In this document: in pieces, positions 8,991-17,716 of the stretch | How positions within the stretch are numbered: the stretch's first letter is position 1 | Layout of the letters: each line of letters begins with the position of its first letter | Source of the DNA: CALGFH01 sp036003705 | Lineage (GTDB): Bacteria > Actinomycetota > CALGFH01 | Assembly (NCBI GenBank): GCA_036003705.1 | Contig: DASYSE010000105.1 | Location: 14,259 to 78,258, forward strand | Length of the DNA: 64,000 bases | Direction of reading: 5' to 3' | Translations under genes and position numbers: made by a program | Notes under the pieces: generated by a model | The model's database searches: none | Told to the model about the DNA's origin: nothing | The model's input: the letters and a program-made list of their open reading frames with translations, nothing else

Positions 8991-10784
8991 ATGACCGAGC
9001 CCCGCTGGAAGCAGCGCTACCGCGCCCCCTCGCTGACCCTGCCCCGCTGGGCCCCTGACGCCCCCGACCACCTTGTGTACGTCTCCAACCTGTCGGGCTC
9101 CTGGCAGGTCCACGCCTGGGACCGGGCGGCCGACCGCCATCGCCAGGTGTCCGACCATCCGACCGGTGTGGTGGCCGGCGGCCTGACCCCGGACGGGTCC
9201 CGGGTGGTCTGGTTCGAGGACTCCAAGGGCGACGAGGTGGGCCGCTGGCTGCAGCAGCCGTTCGCCGGCGGCGAGGCGGCCCCGCTGCTCTCCGACGTCG
9301 CGCCGGCGTGGAGCGCCGGGCTGGCCCTCGGCCCCAAGGGCCGGGTCGCGGTCGGGCTGGCGACCAGGGACGGCTTCTCGGTCCGGGTCGGCGAGGTCGG
9401 CGGGAGCTCCGAGGAGCTGTACCGCCACGACGAGATGGTGGACGTCGGCGGCCTGAGCCGCGACGGCCGCCTGCTGGTCGTGCACCACGCCGAGCACGGC
9501 GACAACCTCCACCCGGCCCTGCGCACCTTCGACCTGGAGGGCATGGGCGCCGTCGCCGACCTGTGGGACGGCCAGGGCTTCGGCGTGTTCGTCGCCTCGG
9601 CCGGGTTCTCGCCGCTCGCGGGCGACGGCCGGCTGGCCGTGCTGCACGACCGGACCGGCCAGCTGCGGCCGGCCATCTGGGACCCGGCCGGCGGCGAGCG
9701 GGTCGATCTCCAGATCGACCTGCCGGGCGAGGTCGACGTCGCCGACTGGTGGCCGGACGCCCTGGCTCTGCTGCTGGTCCACACCTACATGGGCCGCAAC
9801 GAGCTGTACCGCCTCGACCTGGGCAGCGGTGCCCTTGAGCGGCTGGACCACCAGGCCGGCTCGATCGCCGCGGCCGGCGTCCGCCCCGACGGGTCGGTCT
9901 GGTACCGCTGGTCCTCGGGCGCGGCCGCGCCCGAGGTGCGGGCGGTCGGGACCGAGGAGGTCGTGCTGCGCCCGCCCGGCCGGCGCGCCCCGGCGGGGGT
10001 CGCCTACGAGAGCTGGACCTTCTCCAACCGGCAGGGCGACCAGGTCCACGGGTTCCTGGCCGTGCCGCCGGGCGCCGGGCCACACCCGACCGTGCTGATC
10101 GTCCACGGCGGTCCCCAGCACCACGACGCCGACGGCTGGGACCCGGAGGTCCAGGCGTTCGTCGACCATGGCTACGCGGTCGGGCTGGTCAACTACCGCG
10201 GCTCCACCGGGTACGGCAAGGCCTGGCAGGACGTGCTCGAAGGTGACCCTGGCCGGCCCGAGATCGAGGACGTCGTCGCCGGCCGCGGCGACCTGATCGC
10301 CCGCGGCCTGGCCGACCCGGAGCAGGTGGTCATCAGCGGCGCCTCCTGGGGCGGCTACGTCACCCTGCAGGCGATCGGTACGGTCCCGGACGGGTGGCGG
10401 GCGGCGATGGCGGTCGTCCCGGTGGCCGACTACCTGTCGGCCTACGCCGACGAGTCCGAGGCCCTGCAGGCGTTCGACCGCAGCCTGTTCGGCGGCGGGC
10501 CGGAGGACAAGCGCGAGCTGTACGTCGAGCGGTCGCCCATCACCTACGTCGACCAGGTCGCCACCCCGGTGCTGCTGATGGTGGGCGACAACGACACCCG
10601 CTGCCCGCTGCAGCAGGTGCTCAACTACACCAACCGCCTGACCGAGCTGGGCAAGCCGTTCGAGCTCGACCGCTTCGACGCCGGCCACGGCGCCCTGGTG
10701 GTCGAGGAGCGCATCCGCCAGATGGAGGTCCTGCTGCGATTCGCCGCCCGGCATGTGCCCGGCGGCGCCGAGCCGGAGACGTAG
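8991..10784 (+). CDS. Prolyl-oligopeptidase-family serine peptidase (S9)
   Basis: 597 residues: an N-terminal beta-propeller (about 1-345, repeated WD-like blades such as LTPDGSRVVWFED) and a C-terminal alpha/beta hydrolase (about 350-597). The nucleophile is Ser452 in ISGASWGGYVT, the acid is in MVGDNDTRCP and the base in DAGHGALV. The oxyanion loop HGGPQHHDADGW is also present. There is no signal peptide, so it acts in the cytoplasm on short peptides, or on acylated residues as in acyl-aminoacyl peptidases. It is transcribed away from the SDR gene with a 15-bp gap and probably has a leaderless mRNA. Confidence 0.9.
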   Translation: MTEPRWKQRYRAPSLTLPRWAPDAPDHLVYVSNLSGSWQVHAWDRAADRHRQVSDHPTGVVAGGLTPDGSRVVWFEDSKGDEVGRWLQQPFAGGEAAPLLSDVAPAWSAGLALGPKGRVAVGLATRDGFSVRVGEVGGSSEELYRHDEMVDVGGLSRDGRLLVVHHAEHGDNLHPALRTFDLEGMGAVADLWDGQGFGVFVASAGFSPLAGDGRLAVLHDRTGQLRPAIWDPAGGERVDLQIDLPGEVDVADWWPDALALLLVHTYMGRNELYRLDLGSGALERLDHQAGSIAAAGVRPDGSVWYRWSSGAAAPEVRAVGTEEVVLRPPGRRAPAGVAYESWTFSNRQGDQVHGFLAVPPGAGPHPTVLIVHGGPQHHDADGWDPEVQAFVDHGYAVGLVNYRGSTGYGKAWQDVLEGDPGRPEIEDVVAGRGDLIARGLADPEQVVISGASWGGYVTLQAIGTVPDGWRAAMAVVPVADYLSAYADESEALQAFDRSLFGGGPEDKRELYVERSPITYVDQVATPVLLMVGDNDTRCPLQQVLNYTNRLTELGKPFELDRFDAGHGALVVEERIRQMEVLLRFAARHVPGGAEPET

Positions 10785-10824
10785 CGAGGTAGCGCCTGTG
10801 CCAGACGGGCCGGATCCCGTCGGC

Positions 10825-10930
10825 TCAGTGGTAGGTGTCCGGTTCGATGACGTTGGTGAGCGGCTCGCCGGATCCTGGCCACCGGCTCGGCCTCGAGCGG
10901 GCTGGCGATCATCACCTGGGTGCGGGCCAT
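10825..10930 (-). pseudogene. Remnant of a D-2-hydroxyacid dehydrogenase: only the two ends remain
   Basis: Read on the minus strand, the segment opens with ATG and MARTQVMIASPLEAE, which matches the usual first strand of hydroxyacid dehydrogenases. After about 20 codons the frame changes and the sequence continues as GEPLTNVIEPDTYH and a stop, which looks like the C-terminal tail of the same family. Almost the whole enzyme (normally about 310-330 residues) is missing between the two. This is most simply an internal deletion with loss of frame. It lies directly downstream of pdtaS on the same strand. The family call rests on short matches, so it is moderate. Confidence 0.5.
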
Positions 10931-10937
10931 GGTGGTG

Positions 10938-12371
10938 TCAGGCTTGCCGCTGGACCGGGGGGATGATGGCGGTGGCCACGCTGCCGCGACCCGACGGGCG
11001 GGTCAGCGCGAACTGGCCGTTGAGCTCCTCCTCGACCAGGGCCCGGACCAGGCGCAGGCCGAGGCCGCCGCCCTCCCGGTCGCCCGGCTGGGCCGGGGGC
11101 TGGGCGCTCTCGTCGCGGACCTCCAGCTCGACAGGCCGCTCACCGCCGCCGCGCAGCTCGACTGTGACCGTCCCGGTCCCGTCGCCGAGGCCGTGCTCGA
11201 CCGCATTCTGGATCAGCTCGTTCAGCACCACCGCCAGCGGGGTGGCGACGGCCGCGTCCACCCGCACCGAGGCCGTATGCAGCTCGATGCGGACGTCCTC
11301 ACGGCCGAGCGAGCCTTCGAGCATCCTGACCACCCGCCGGGCGACGTCGGCCATGTCGACCGCGCCCTCGAACTCCTCGGTCAGCGTCTCGTGGACCAGC
11401 GCGATCGAGGCGATGCGGCGCACCGAGTCCTCCAGCGCGGCCACCGCCAGCGGATGGTCCCCGAGCCGGCGGGCCTGCAGACGGAGCAGGGACGCGACCG
11501 TCTGGAGGTTGTTCTTGACCCGGTGGTGGACCTCCCGGATGGTCGCCTCGCGCCGGGAGATGACCCGGTCGCGGCGGCGCAGCTCGGTCGCCTCCCGCAC
11601 CAGCACCAGGGCGCCCCGGCGGCCGGTGCCCCGCAGCAGTGGCACGACCCGGACGTCGGTGACCGCGGCGGCGGCCTCGATCTCGGACTCGACCGGGCGC
11701 CCGCCGGCCATCGCCTCGGCGACCAGGATCGCGGCCCGATGGGGGAGTGGCTGCCCCAGCGGCAGGGCGTTGGTGCCCATCCGCCGGAAGGCCGAGGTCG
11801 CGTTGGGGCTGGCGAACTCGACCCTGCCGCTGGCGTCGAGCACGACCAGGCCATCGCCGACCCGGGGCGAAGCGGTCGGGTCGTGGGCCTCGACGAACGG
11901 GAAGGTCCCCGCGGCCACCATCTCCAGCAGGGCCTCGGCCGCGCCGAGGTAGGACGCCTCGAGCCGGCCGGTGGGCCGGGCCGGGGTCTCGGGCGACTCG
12001 ACGCTCAGCACGGCGACGATCTCGTCCCGATGGCGGACCGGGACCGTCTCGACCCTGACCGGCTCGGCGTCGATCAGGATCGGCTCGAGCGAGCGCTGCC
12101 GACGTCCCTCCCGCCAGGCCCGCTCCACATAGGGGTGCCAGGTGGGCCGGACCACCTCGCCGACCAGGTCGGCCGGGTGGAGGGTGCGGGCCGTGTAGGG
12201 CCGGAGCTGGCCGACGATACGGAAGCTCTCGTCACCCTCGACGGCCAGGAACAGCAGCAGGTCGGCGAAGGCGAGGTCGGCGATCAGCTGCCAGCCCGCC
12301 ATCAGGCTGTGCAGGTGCTCGATCGCCTCGTCGGTCAGCCGGCGCGGCGCCGGCCGGACAACGTTCGTCAT
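10938..12371 (-). CDS. pdtaS: PdtaS-type sensor histidine kinase (HisKA_2)
   Basis: 477 residues: an N-terminal PdtaS-type GAF-like domain (about 1-140), a PAS-like domain (about 150-270), a HisKA_2 dimerisation domain with the phospho-acceptor His in REVHHRVKNNLQTVASLL (about 277-295), and a HATPase with ELIQNAVEHGLGD as N-box and a GGGLGLRLV G-box. No transmembrane segment, so it is a soluble sensor. In mycobacteria this kinase phosphorylates the ANTAR regulator PdtaR; a PdtaR homologue lies at 22389-22970. I start at the ATG at 12371 because a TANNNT box stands 6 nt before it; a longer start at 12434 adds only basic, non-conserved residues. Confidence 0.9.
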   Translation of the reverse strand: MTNVVRPAPRRLTDEAIEHLHSLMAGWQLIADLAFADLLLFLAVEGDESFRIVGQLRPYTARTLHPADLVGEVVRPTWHPYVERAWREGRRQRSLEPILIDAEPVRVETVPVRHRDEIVAVLSVESPETPARPTGRLEASYLGAAEALLEMVAAGTFPFVEAHDPTASPRVGDGLVVLDASGRVEFASPNATSAFRRMGTNALPLGQPLPHRAAILVAEAMAGGRPVESEIEAAAAVTDVRVVPLLRGTGRRGALVLVREATELRRRDRVISRREATIREVHHRVKNNLQTVASLLRLQARRLGDHPLAVAALEDSVRRIASIALVHETLTEEFEGAVDMADVARRVVRMLEGSLGREDVRIELHTASVRVDAAVATPLAVVLNELIQNAVEHGLGDGTGTVTVELRGGGERPVELEVRDESAQPPAQPGDREGGGLGLRLVRALVEEELNGQFALTRPSGRGSVATAIIPPVQRQA

Positions 12372-12377
12372 GGCCCT

Positions 12378-12383
12378 AGCGTA
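12378..12383 (-). promoter_or_regulatory. -10 element TACGCT before pdtaS (leaderless candidate)
   Basis: On the minus strand TACGCT is followed by AGGGCC and the ATG of pdtaS, the same 6-nt spacing as at several other genes in the window. AGGG could serve as a weak ribosome site if a short leader is made instead. Confidence 0.5.
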
Positions 12384-12429
12384 GCCGGGCCGGCGACCGG
12401 GTGATCCGCTCGGAGAGATCCGCGCAAGG

Positions 12430-12669
12430 CGCAAGGCACTCGTAGGGAGCTATACACTCAATTTCCCGAGGCAATTGCGCGGCCGCATACTACCGCTTTC
12501 ACCTGCTCTTATGATCGGAACTACGCAGAATTGAGGGCACTCGGAAGAGGAGCCGTCATCGATAATGACGACCGAATCGGCTCGTGACGGCATGCGTGGC
12601 GGGATTGCGGGGGGCGTACCACTCGTCGTTGTTCGCGTCCCCCGGACGAACGACGAACGAGGAGGGGCA
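12430..12669 (+). promoter_or_regulatory. AT-rich promoter region and leader hairpin of the DUF4397/sortase operon
   Basis: This stretch is clearly richer in A and T than the rest of the window. Two -10-like boxes point right: TATGAT at 12510-12515 and GATAAT at 12561-12566, the latter inside an inverted repeat GTCAT-N5-ATGAC (12555-12569) that could be an operator. No good -35 box fits either. Just before the ribosome site, bases 12622-12635 and 12647-12661 form an imperfect 14-bp stem with an 11-nt loop; its 3' arm runs into GAGGAGGGG, so folding could hide the ribosome site. Confidence 0.45.
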
Positions 12670-13506
12670 ATGCTTCGCCGACGAATGGCCGCCGTGGTCC
12701 TGGCCGCCTTGACCGCGGTCCTGCTCACCATGCCCGGCATGGCCGCCGGTGCAGAGGAGCAGGCACTGGTCCGGGTGGCTCATTTCGCGCCCGGCCTGCT
12801 CAAGGGCGACGTGTACGTCGTCTACGTGAACGGCCGGCTGCAGCTGAAGGGCGTGCCGTTCAAGACCGTCTCCGACTACCTCAAGGTCAAGCCCGGACGG
12901 TTCAAGGTCGAGGTCCGCGAGGCCGGCAAGCCGGTCAGCTCGGCGCCGGTGGTCGCCGCCACCGTCAGGCTGCAGGCGGGCAAGGCCTACACCGTTGCCG
13001 TGTTCGGGCAGCTCACCTCCGTCAAGGCCGCCCTGCTCACCGACGACATGTCGCGCCCTGGCAAGAGCAAGAGCAAGCTCCGGCTCATCCAGGCCATCCC
13101 GGGCGACCAGGCGGTGGACCTGGTCACCGGCGGTGACGTGCTCATCTCGGGCGCGCGCTTCCCGTCGGCCAGCGACTACCAGGAGGTTCCGGCCGGGTCG
13201 GTGGAGGTCGAGGTCCGCAAGGCCGGCACCAGCGAGGTGCTGGCCAAGGCCCGCAAGGTGAAGCTGCCAAGCGGCTCGATCTCTTCGCTGGTGGCGGTCG
13301 GGGGCATCGGCGAGAAGCTCGAGCTGCTCGACATCCGGGACGCGGTCGCCTCGGCCGCCCCGGCAGGCGGGGTCGCGACCGGTGCCGGTGGGACCAGCTC
13401 CACCCCCAGCCCGGGCGGCCGGCGGTTCGCGCTGTTCCTGCTCATCGGCGGCGGCCTGGTCGCGGCCACCGGGTTCATCGTCCAGCAGCGGCGGCTGAGC
13501 GGCTAG
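12670..13506 (+). CDS. Secreted DUF4397-domain surface protein with C-terminal membrane anchor
   Basis: 278 residues from the ATG at 12670, chosen for the GAGGAGGGG ribosome site. A signal peptide (about 1-28, MLRRR then a hydrophobic run ending AAGA) is followed by two DUF4397 repeats (about 32-130 and 135-230, each opening with VRVAHFAPGL- or LRLIQAIPG-like strands). Then come a Gly/Ser/Thr/Pro linker and a hydrophobic helix (about 250-268) closed by QQRRLSG. The tail layout recalls a sortase substrate, yet no LPXTG motif is present before the helix. The class F sortase gene begins 17 bp downstream, so the two probably work together. DUF4397 has no known activity. Confidence 0.8.
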   Translation: MLRRRMAAVVLAALTAVLLTMPGMAAGAEEQALVRVAHFAPGLLKGDVYVVYVNGRLQLKGVPFKTVSDYLKVKPGRFKVEVREAGKPVSSAPVVAATVRLQAGKAYTVAVFGQLTSVKAALLTDDMSRPGKSKSKLRLIQAIPGDQAVDLVTGGDVLISGARFPSASDYQEVPAGSVEVEVRKAGTSEVLAKARKVKLPSGSISSLVAVGGIGEKLELLDIRDAVASAAPAGGVATGAGGTSSTPSPGGRRFALFLLIGGGLVAATGFIVQQRRLSG

Positions 13507-13522
13507 GGGCCGTCCGTGTGCC

Positions 13523-14206
13523 ATGGGCGAGGGTAGCTGGCGGGTCCACTGGGGGGTGGTCGTGGTGAGTCTGGTCGTCGCCGGTCTCGCCGGTTGCAGC
13601 GGCGGCGGCCGGCCGGCGACGCAACCGGCGGTGAGGACCGCGCCGGCGACCAGCGCCCCGGTGGCCGCGCCGACCCGGACCACGGAGGTCATCGACTTCC
13701 CCATCCGGTCGTGGCGCCGGCTGCCGCCCTCACCGCCGATACGGGTCGAGATCCCCGCCATCGGGGTGTCATCGTCCCTGGTCAGGTTGGGTCTCAATGC
13801 TGACGGCACGATGCAGGTGCCAGGAGAGTTCCAGCTCGCCGGCTGGTTCACCGGCGGGCCGCAGCCGGGCCAGCTGGGCCCGGCCGTGATCGCCGGGCAC
13901 GTCGACTCCCGCACCGGTCCGGCGGTGTTCTACCGGCTCCACGAGCTGCGCCCCGGGGACCAGATCCGGGTGGTCAGGGCCGACCGGCGGGTGGTCAGCT
14001 TCCTGGTCGAGTCGCTGGCCAGCTACCCCAAGCGAGCGCTGTCGGGCGACGAGGTCTACGGGGCCACCACCGCGCCGTCGTTGCGCCTCATCACCTGCGC
14101 CGGCAGCTTCGACCGGGCCCGGCGCAGCTACCGTGACAACCTGGTCGTCTCGGCCCGCATCGCCGGCGAACCCGCCGACAGCGGCCGCACCGGAGCGGAT
14201 CGATGA
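13523..14206 (+). CDS. Class F sortase, lipoprotein-anchored
   Basis: 227 residues. The N-terminus has a hydrophobic run ending VAGLAGC, a lipobox with Cys25, so the enzyme is tethered by lipid outside the membrane. The sortase domain (about 70-215) carries the catalytic triad as His126 in AGHVDS, Cys192 in LITCAG and Arg204 in SYRDNLVV. Class F sortases are typical of Actinomycetota and cleave a sorting motif to link proteins to the wall. It sits between the DUF4397 protein, its likely client, and a large membrane protein whose ATG overlaps this stop (ATGA). A lipobox on a sortase, in place of an uncleaved signal anchor, is a little unusual. Confidence 0.88.
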   Translation: MGEGSWRVHWGVVVVSLVVAGLAGCSGGGRPATQPAVRTAPATSAPVAAPTRTTEVIDFPIRSWRRLPPSPPIRVEIPAIGVSSSLVRLGLNADGTMQVPGEFQLAGWFTGGPQPGQLGPAVIAGHVDSRTGPAVFYRLHELRPGDQIRVVRADRRVVSFLVESLASYPKRALSGDEVYGATTAPSLRLITCAGSFDRARRSYRDNLVVSARIAGEPADSGRTGADR

Positions 14207-17200
14207 CCACCCGTCGCAGCTGGGTGGCCCGGCTGTCCGGCGGCCGCACCGCCTCCGCGCCCCAACCACCCCCGTCCCGCCCCGAGCCGGGGCCCATGCG
14301 ACCGGTTCCCACCGGTCGGCCGGAGCGAACCCCGCTCCCGGGCCCCGGTCCGCGGGCCGGCACGGCCGTTCCCGAGCCGCGGGGCCCAGCCCTGCGCGTG
14401 GTGCTGCTCTCGCGGGACAACCTGCTCGCGGAGGCCCTTCGGTCGCTGATCGAGGCCCCTGGCGGGGTCCGCATGATCGACTGGCACGCCGACGAGCTCG
14501 ATGTCGCCATCCGTCACGCCGACGTGGTCATCGTCGACATGCCTCCCAATCTTCACGAGCGGACGTTCACGGTGATCGACGGCCGGTTCCTCGGCCGCAC
14601 CATCGTCCTCCTCCAGGAGGGCGAGCACGCCGAAGCCCTCCCTCCGGGCCCACCCCGGGTCATCCTCTACCGACCCCTCCAGATCGGCGAGCTCTGGGCC
14701 GCCATCACCGGCTCCACCCCGTCACCCGCCCACCCTCCCCCCGCCCCGTCGGCCGCCCCGGACCCGGCTGTCGAGGTGCCGGGCGATCCAGCTGGCACCG
14801 CGCGGGTGGCGGAGGGGCTGCCAGTCTCGGAGTCGGGGCGCTTGATCGGGCTGAGCGGCCGCGAGCTGGAACCGGTGATCGGGCCGGGCCAGGTCGCGCC
14901 GGGGATGGACGAGGCCACGCTCGAGCGCCTGCGCCGATGGGGGAACCGCTCCCCCCAGCCGAGCGAGAAGCGGACCAGCCCCGACCGGCGACGCGCGAGC
15001 GATGAAGCCCGGCGGGCCAGATCGGCTCGCGCGGAGGCGCGGAAGGCGGCCCGCGCGGAGGCACGCCAGGCGAGATCGGCTCGCGCAAAGGCGCGGAACG
15101 CGGCGCGTGCTGAGGCCGGGCGGGCGAGGGCGGTTCGGGCGGAGGCACGGAGCGAGGATTCCCGCCAGGCCAGGCTGGCTCGCGTAGAGGCGCGGAAGGC
15201 GGCCCGTGGGGAGGCCGGGCGGGCGAGGGCGGTTCGGGCGGAGGCCTGGCGGGCGACGCTGCGTGGGGAGGTTCTTCCCGCGGGGGTGGCGGCCGCCCGG
15301 AGGGGCTTGGCCGGGATGGCGCGGCCGGCGGTGGTCGTGGTGGCGATGGCTGTGGTGGGGCTGGCCGCGGCGGGCTGGCGTGGGGACGGGGGACCGGACA
15401 CGCTCGCCGGAGAGGTGGCGGCGGTACGGGCCGCCGGGTCGGCGGGGGGCGGCCTGGCGGTGCAGGACCCGAGGATCGGGCAGATCGAGCCGCTGCATGC
15501 GCTGGCGGTGGGTGCCTGGCTCCGGGCGACGGGGGCCGAGGACTCGCTGGAGGCGGCGGTGCAAGCCGCTCGGGTGCCCAGCCGGTTCCTGCTCGCGCTG
15601 ACGGTCGCCCTCTCGGTGCAGCTCTGCCTGCTCCTCATGCGGGTCGGACCCGGTACCGGTGCGGCGGCCGGGCCGGGTCCGGCCCCGCCGCACGGCCGGC
15701 CCGGCCGAGCCTGGCGGCTCGGGGTTGCGGGGTTGGCGGGGGCGCTGGTGGCCCTCGATCCGATGCTTGTCCGCGGGGGGCGGGTGGCGACCGGCACGGT
15801 CCTCGCCCTGGCGCTGGCCCTCGGGACGCTCGCCCTGGCGTGGGCGCTGCCGGCGCGTCCGGCCCTGCGCTGGCTGGCTCCGGTCGCCGCCGGCAGCGGG
15901 CTGGCGCTGCTGGTGAGCCCGCTGGCGCTCCCGGTGCTGGCCGTCCCGACCGTCGCCGCCCTGCTGGCCGGCCGGCACCGGGAGGCCTGGCGCACCCTGG
16001 CCGCCCTCGGTCTCGGGGCCGCCCTGTGGCTGGCCCTGCCGATCTGGGTGTCCGGCCAGAAGCTGGGCGCCGGCCAGGCGGGATGGCTTCTAGGCCGACC
16101 CCCGGGACGGGGACCCGTCGCGGCCTCGCTGGCCGCGTTCCCGCTCAGTTGGCTGCTGGTGGTCGCCGGCCTGGCCGCCGCCATCCTGGCCTGGCGCCAT
16201 CGGTCCGGCGCCAGGCCGGATGCCAGGGGCCACACCGCGACGACCCGGCTGCTCGCCTGGGCGGGGACCACCGCCGCCGGGGCGCTGCTGGCCATGAGGC
16301 TTGGCTACCCGGTCGAACAGGCCCTGCCGTTCGCCCTGCCCGCCGCGGCCGTCGCCCTCGCATTCGCATCCGGCTGGGCCGTCACGGCGGTGGGTGGCAA
16401 GGCAAGCCCCAAGGGCCGCCGGGTGGCCCTTGCCGGGACCGCGGTGGCGCTCGTCGGGCTGGTCGCGGCCCAGGGGGTGGACTGGGGACAGCGGTACGGG
16501 CAGCGGTCCGACGACGGGCTCGGGAGCCTGGTCGCGACGGTTGGCGACCAGGTGCCGGACTGCTCGGCGATCAACGCCGGCGGCCCGGACGACCGGGCCC
16601 GGCTGCTGGACGCCGGTGCCAGGGTGACCGACTTCTCCAGCGGCCCGGCGGCTCAGGCCGCCGGGGTGCGCTACTTCGTGCTCACCCCGGACGCCGCCAG
16701 GTACGGCGGGCCGACGACCCCGGCCCTTGGCGCCTGGGTCCGCCAGCACGGCAGGCGGCTCGCGGCGCATGCCTCGCCAAGCTACTCACGGGTCGAGCTC
16801 TGGCTGGTCGACGCCGGCCCGCTCGACCCGGTCGCCGACAGCCTCCCGGTGCCCGGCGGCATCTTCTCCAATGTCGCCGGCTCGGCCTGCGGCGGCTACC
16901 GGGTGGTCGACGGCCAGCCGGGAAGGTTCCACACCGCCTACGCCGCCCTTGGCGGCAAGGCGGTCCTCGGCCGGCCGCTCGGCTCGGTCTGGACCAGCGA
17001 CGGCCCGGCCCTGCAGGCGTTCGACACGATGGTGCTCGGGGCGGTCCCGACCCCGACCGGCCAGCCGACCGTGCGGCCGATCGAGCTGCCACCGCTGCTG
17101 GCCAAGCTGGACGCCAGGGCGGTGGCCGATGCCGGCATCCCGCTGCCGCCGGCTCGGGCGCCCGCCAGCGACGCCAAGGCGCGAACCCTGCTCGACGACC

Positions 17201-17619
17201 GGGTGATCGCCCGCGCGTACCTGGGCACCGACCCGGCGGCAGCATCCGCCGACGACTGGCGGCGGGCCCGCGACCGGTTCGGCCGCCCGCTCGGGACGCC
17301 GCAGGTGATGCCGGACGGGGCCGTTCGCCAACCGTTCGAGCGGGTCGTGTTCGAGCTGCCCGCCGACGGCGGGCCACCTCGGCTGGCGGCGCTCGGCCGC
17401 CTCGCCGTGCGCCTCGGCCTGGTCCCGCGGCAGGCCAGGCAGCTGGAACCCGTGCCCGGCCTGCCCTCCCGGCGGGCGGACACCCGCATCGAGCCCGGCC
17501 CGCTGCTGCGGCTGGTGGCGGTCGGGCTGGGGCTGCTGGCGCTGGGGACCGGGGTCGGCGCGCTGGCCGCCTGGAGGGGCCGCCAGACCCGGACCGGCGA
17601 GGTCGCGCCCGGACGCTGA
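14203..17619 (+). CDS. Large membrane protein: degenerate receiver domain, charged repeat linker, multi-TM (GT-C-like) core and extracytoplasmic tail
   Basis: 1138 residues. Residues ~62-170 look like a response-regulator receiver fold, but with VVIVDMPP where the phospho-acceptor loop should be and Arg (LYRP) in place of the conserved Lys. Residues ~267-353 are an Ala/Arg/Glu repeat likely to form a charged helix. From ~375 to ~765 there are about ten hydrophobic segments; QIEPLHALAVGAWLR and VALDPMLVRGG resemble membrane glycosyltransferases of the GT-C/GT39 type, but no DD/DE catalytic motif is evident. The rest is extracytoplasmic, with two LGRPLG/FGRPLG-type repeats resembling LGFP modules, and a last helix near 1105. 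It overlaps the sortase gene. A smaller relative is at 44627-45715. Confidence 0.7.
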   Translation: MTTRRSWVARLSGGRTASAPQPPPSRPEPGPMRPVPTGRPERTPLPGPGPRAGTAVPEPRGPALRVVLLSRDNLLAEALRSLIEAPGGVRMIDWHADELDVAIRHADVVIVDMPPNLHERTFTVIDGRFLGRTIVLLQEGEHAEALPPGPPRVILYRPLQIGELWAAITGSTPSPAHPPPAPSAAPDPAVEVPGDPAGTARVAEGLPVSESGRLIGLSGRELEPVIGPGQVAPGMDEATLERLRRWGNRSPQPSEKRTSPDRRRASDEARRARSARAEARKAARAEARQARSARAKARNAARAEAGRARAVRAEARSEDSRQARLARVEARKAARGEAGRARAVRAEAWRATLRGEVLPAGVAAARRGLAGMARPAVVVVAMAVVGLAAAGWRGDGGPDTLAGEVAAVRAAGSAGGGLAVQDPRIGQIEPLHALAVGAWLRATGAEDSLEAAVQAARVPSRFLLALTVALSVQLCLLLMRVGPGTGAAAGPGPAPPHGRPGRAWRLGVAGLAGALVALDPMLVRGGRVATGTVLALALALGTLALAWALPARPALRWLAPVAAGSGLALLVSPLALPVLAVPTVAALLAGRHREAWRTLAALGLGAALWLALPIWVSGQKLGAGQAGWLLGRPPGRGPVAASLAAFPLSWLLVVAGLAAAILAWRHRSGARPDARGHTATTRLLAWAGTTAAGALLAMRLGYPVEQALPFALPAAAVALAFASGWAVTAVGGKASPKGRRVALAGTAVALVGLVAAQGVDWGQRYGQRSDDGLGSLVATVGDQVPDCSAINAGGPDDRARLLDAGARVTDFSSGPAAQAAGVRYFVLTPDAARYGGPTTPALGAWVRQHGRRLAAHASPSYSRVELWLVDAGPLDPVADSLPVPGGIFSNVAGSACGGYRVVDGQPGRFHTAYAALGGKAVLGRPLGSVWTSDGPALQAFDTMVLGAVPTPTGQPTVRPIELPPLLAKLDARAVADAGIPLPPARAPASDAKARTLLDDRVIARAYLGTDPAAASADDWRRARDRFGRPLGTPQVMPDGAVRQPFERVVFELPADGGPPRLAALGRLAVRLGLVPRQARQLEPVPGLPSRRADTRIEPGPLLRLVAVGLGLLALGTGVGALAAWRGRQTRTGEVAPGR
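15004..15260 (+). repeat. In-gene Ala/Arg/Glu repeat with a 35-bp exact direct repeat
   Basis: The coding stretch repeats blocks of the type ARSARAEARKAARAEAR. At DNA level bases 15112-15146 recur at 15211-15245, an offset of 99 bp (33 codons), so the frame is kept. Alternating charges suggest a single alpha helix or coiled coil between the receiver-like domain and the membrane part. Confidence 0.75.
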
Positions 17620-17638
17620 GACGCCCCGGCAGCGGCTG

Positions 17639-17668
17639 TTGACGAGCCGGACCCAACATCCGTACGCT
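17639..17668 (+). promoter_or_regulatory. Housekeeping-type promoter of gltB
   Basis: TTGACG (17639-17644), an 18-bp spacer, then TACGCT (17663-17668). Transcription would start near 17675, leaving a leader of about 110 nt that contains the hairpin at 17685-17713. Confidence 0.65.
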
Positions 17669-17684
17669 CATGGTCCGAAAGAGC

Positions 17685-17716
17685 AACGGCGCTCGCCCCA
17701 GGGTGGCGCCGTTTTC
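17685..17716 (+). terminator. Terminator-like hairpin in the gltB leader
   Basis: A perfect 8-bp stem AACGGCGC / GCGCCGTT with a 13-nt loop that can itself pair CCC with GGG, followed at once by TTTTCG. Because a good promoter lies upstream, the hairpin would be inside the gltB transcript and could attenuate it. It could instead simply end transcripts from the membrane-protein operon upstream. Confidence 0.55.

Noticed and set aside
8991..10754. Upstream extension of the SDR frame across the S9 peptidase gene
   Set aside because: Only the last 287 residues form a protein domain; the rest is antisense to a firm peptidase gene.
17685..17716. Reading the gltB leader hairpin as a glutamine riboswitch
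   Set aside because: The known glnA and downstream-peptide motifs are not visible; only a terminator-like stem is seen.
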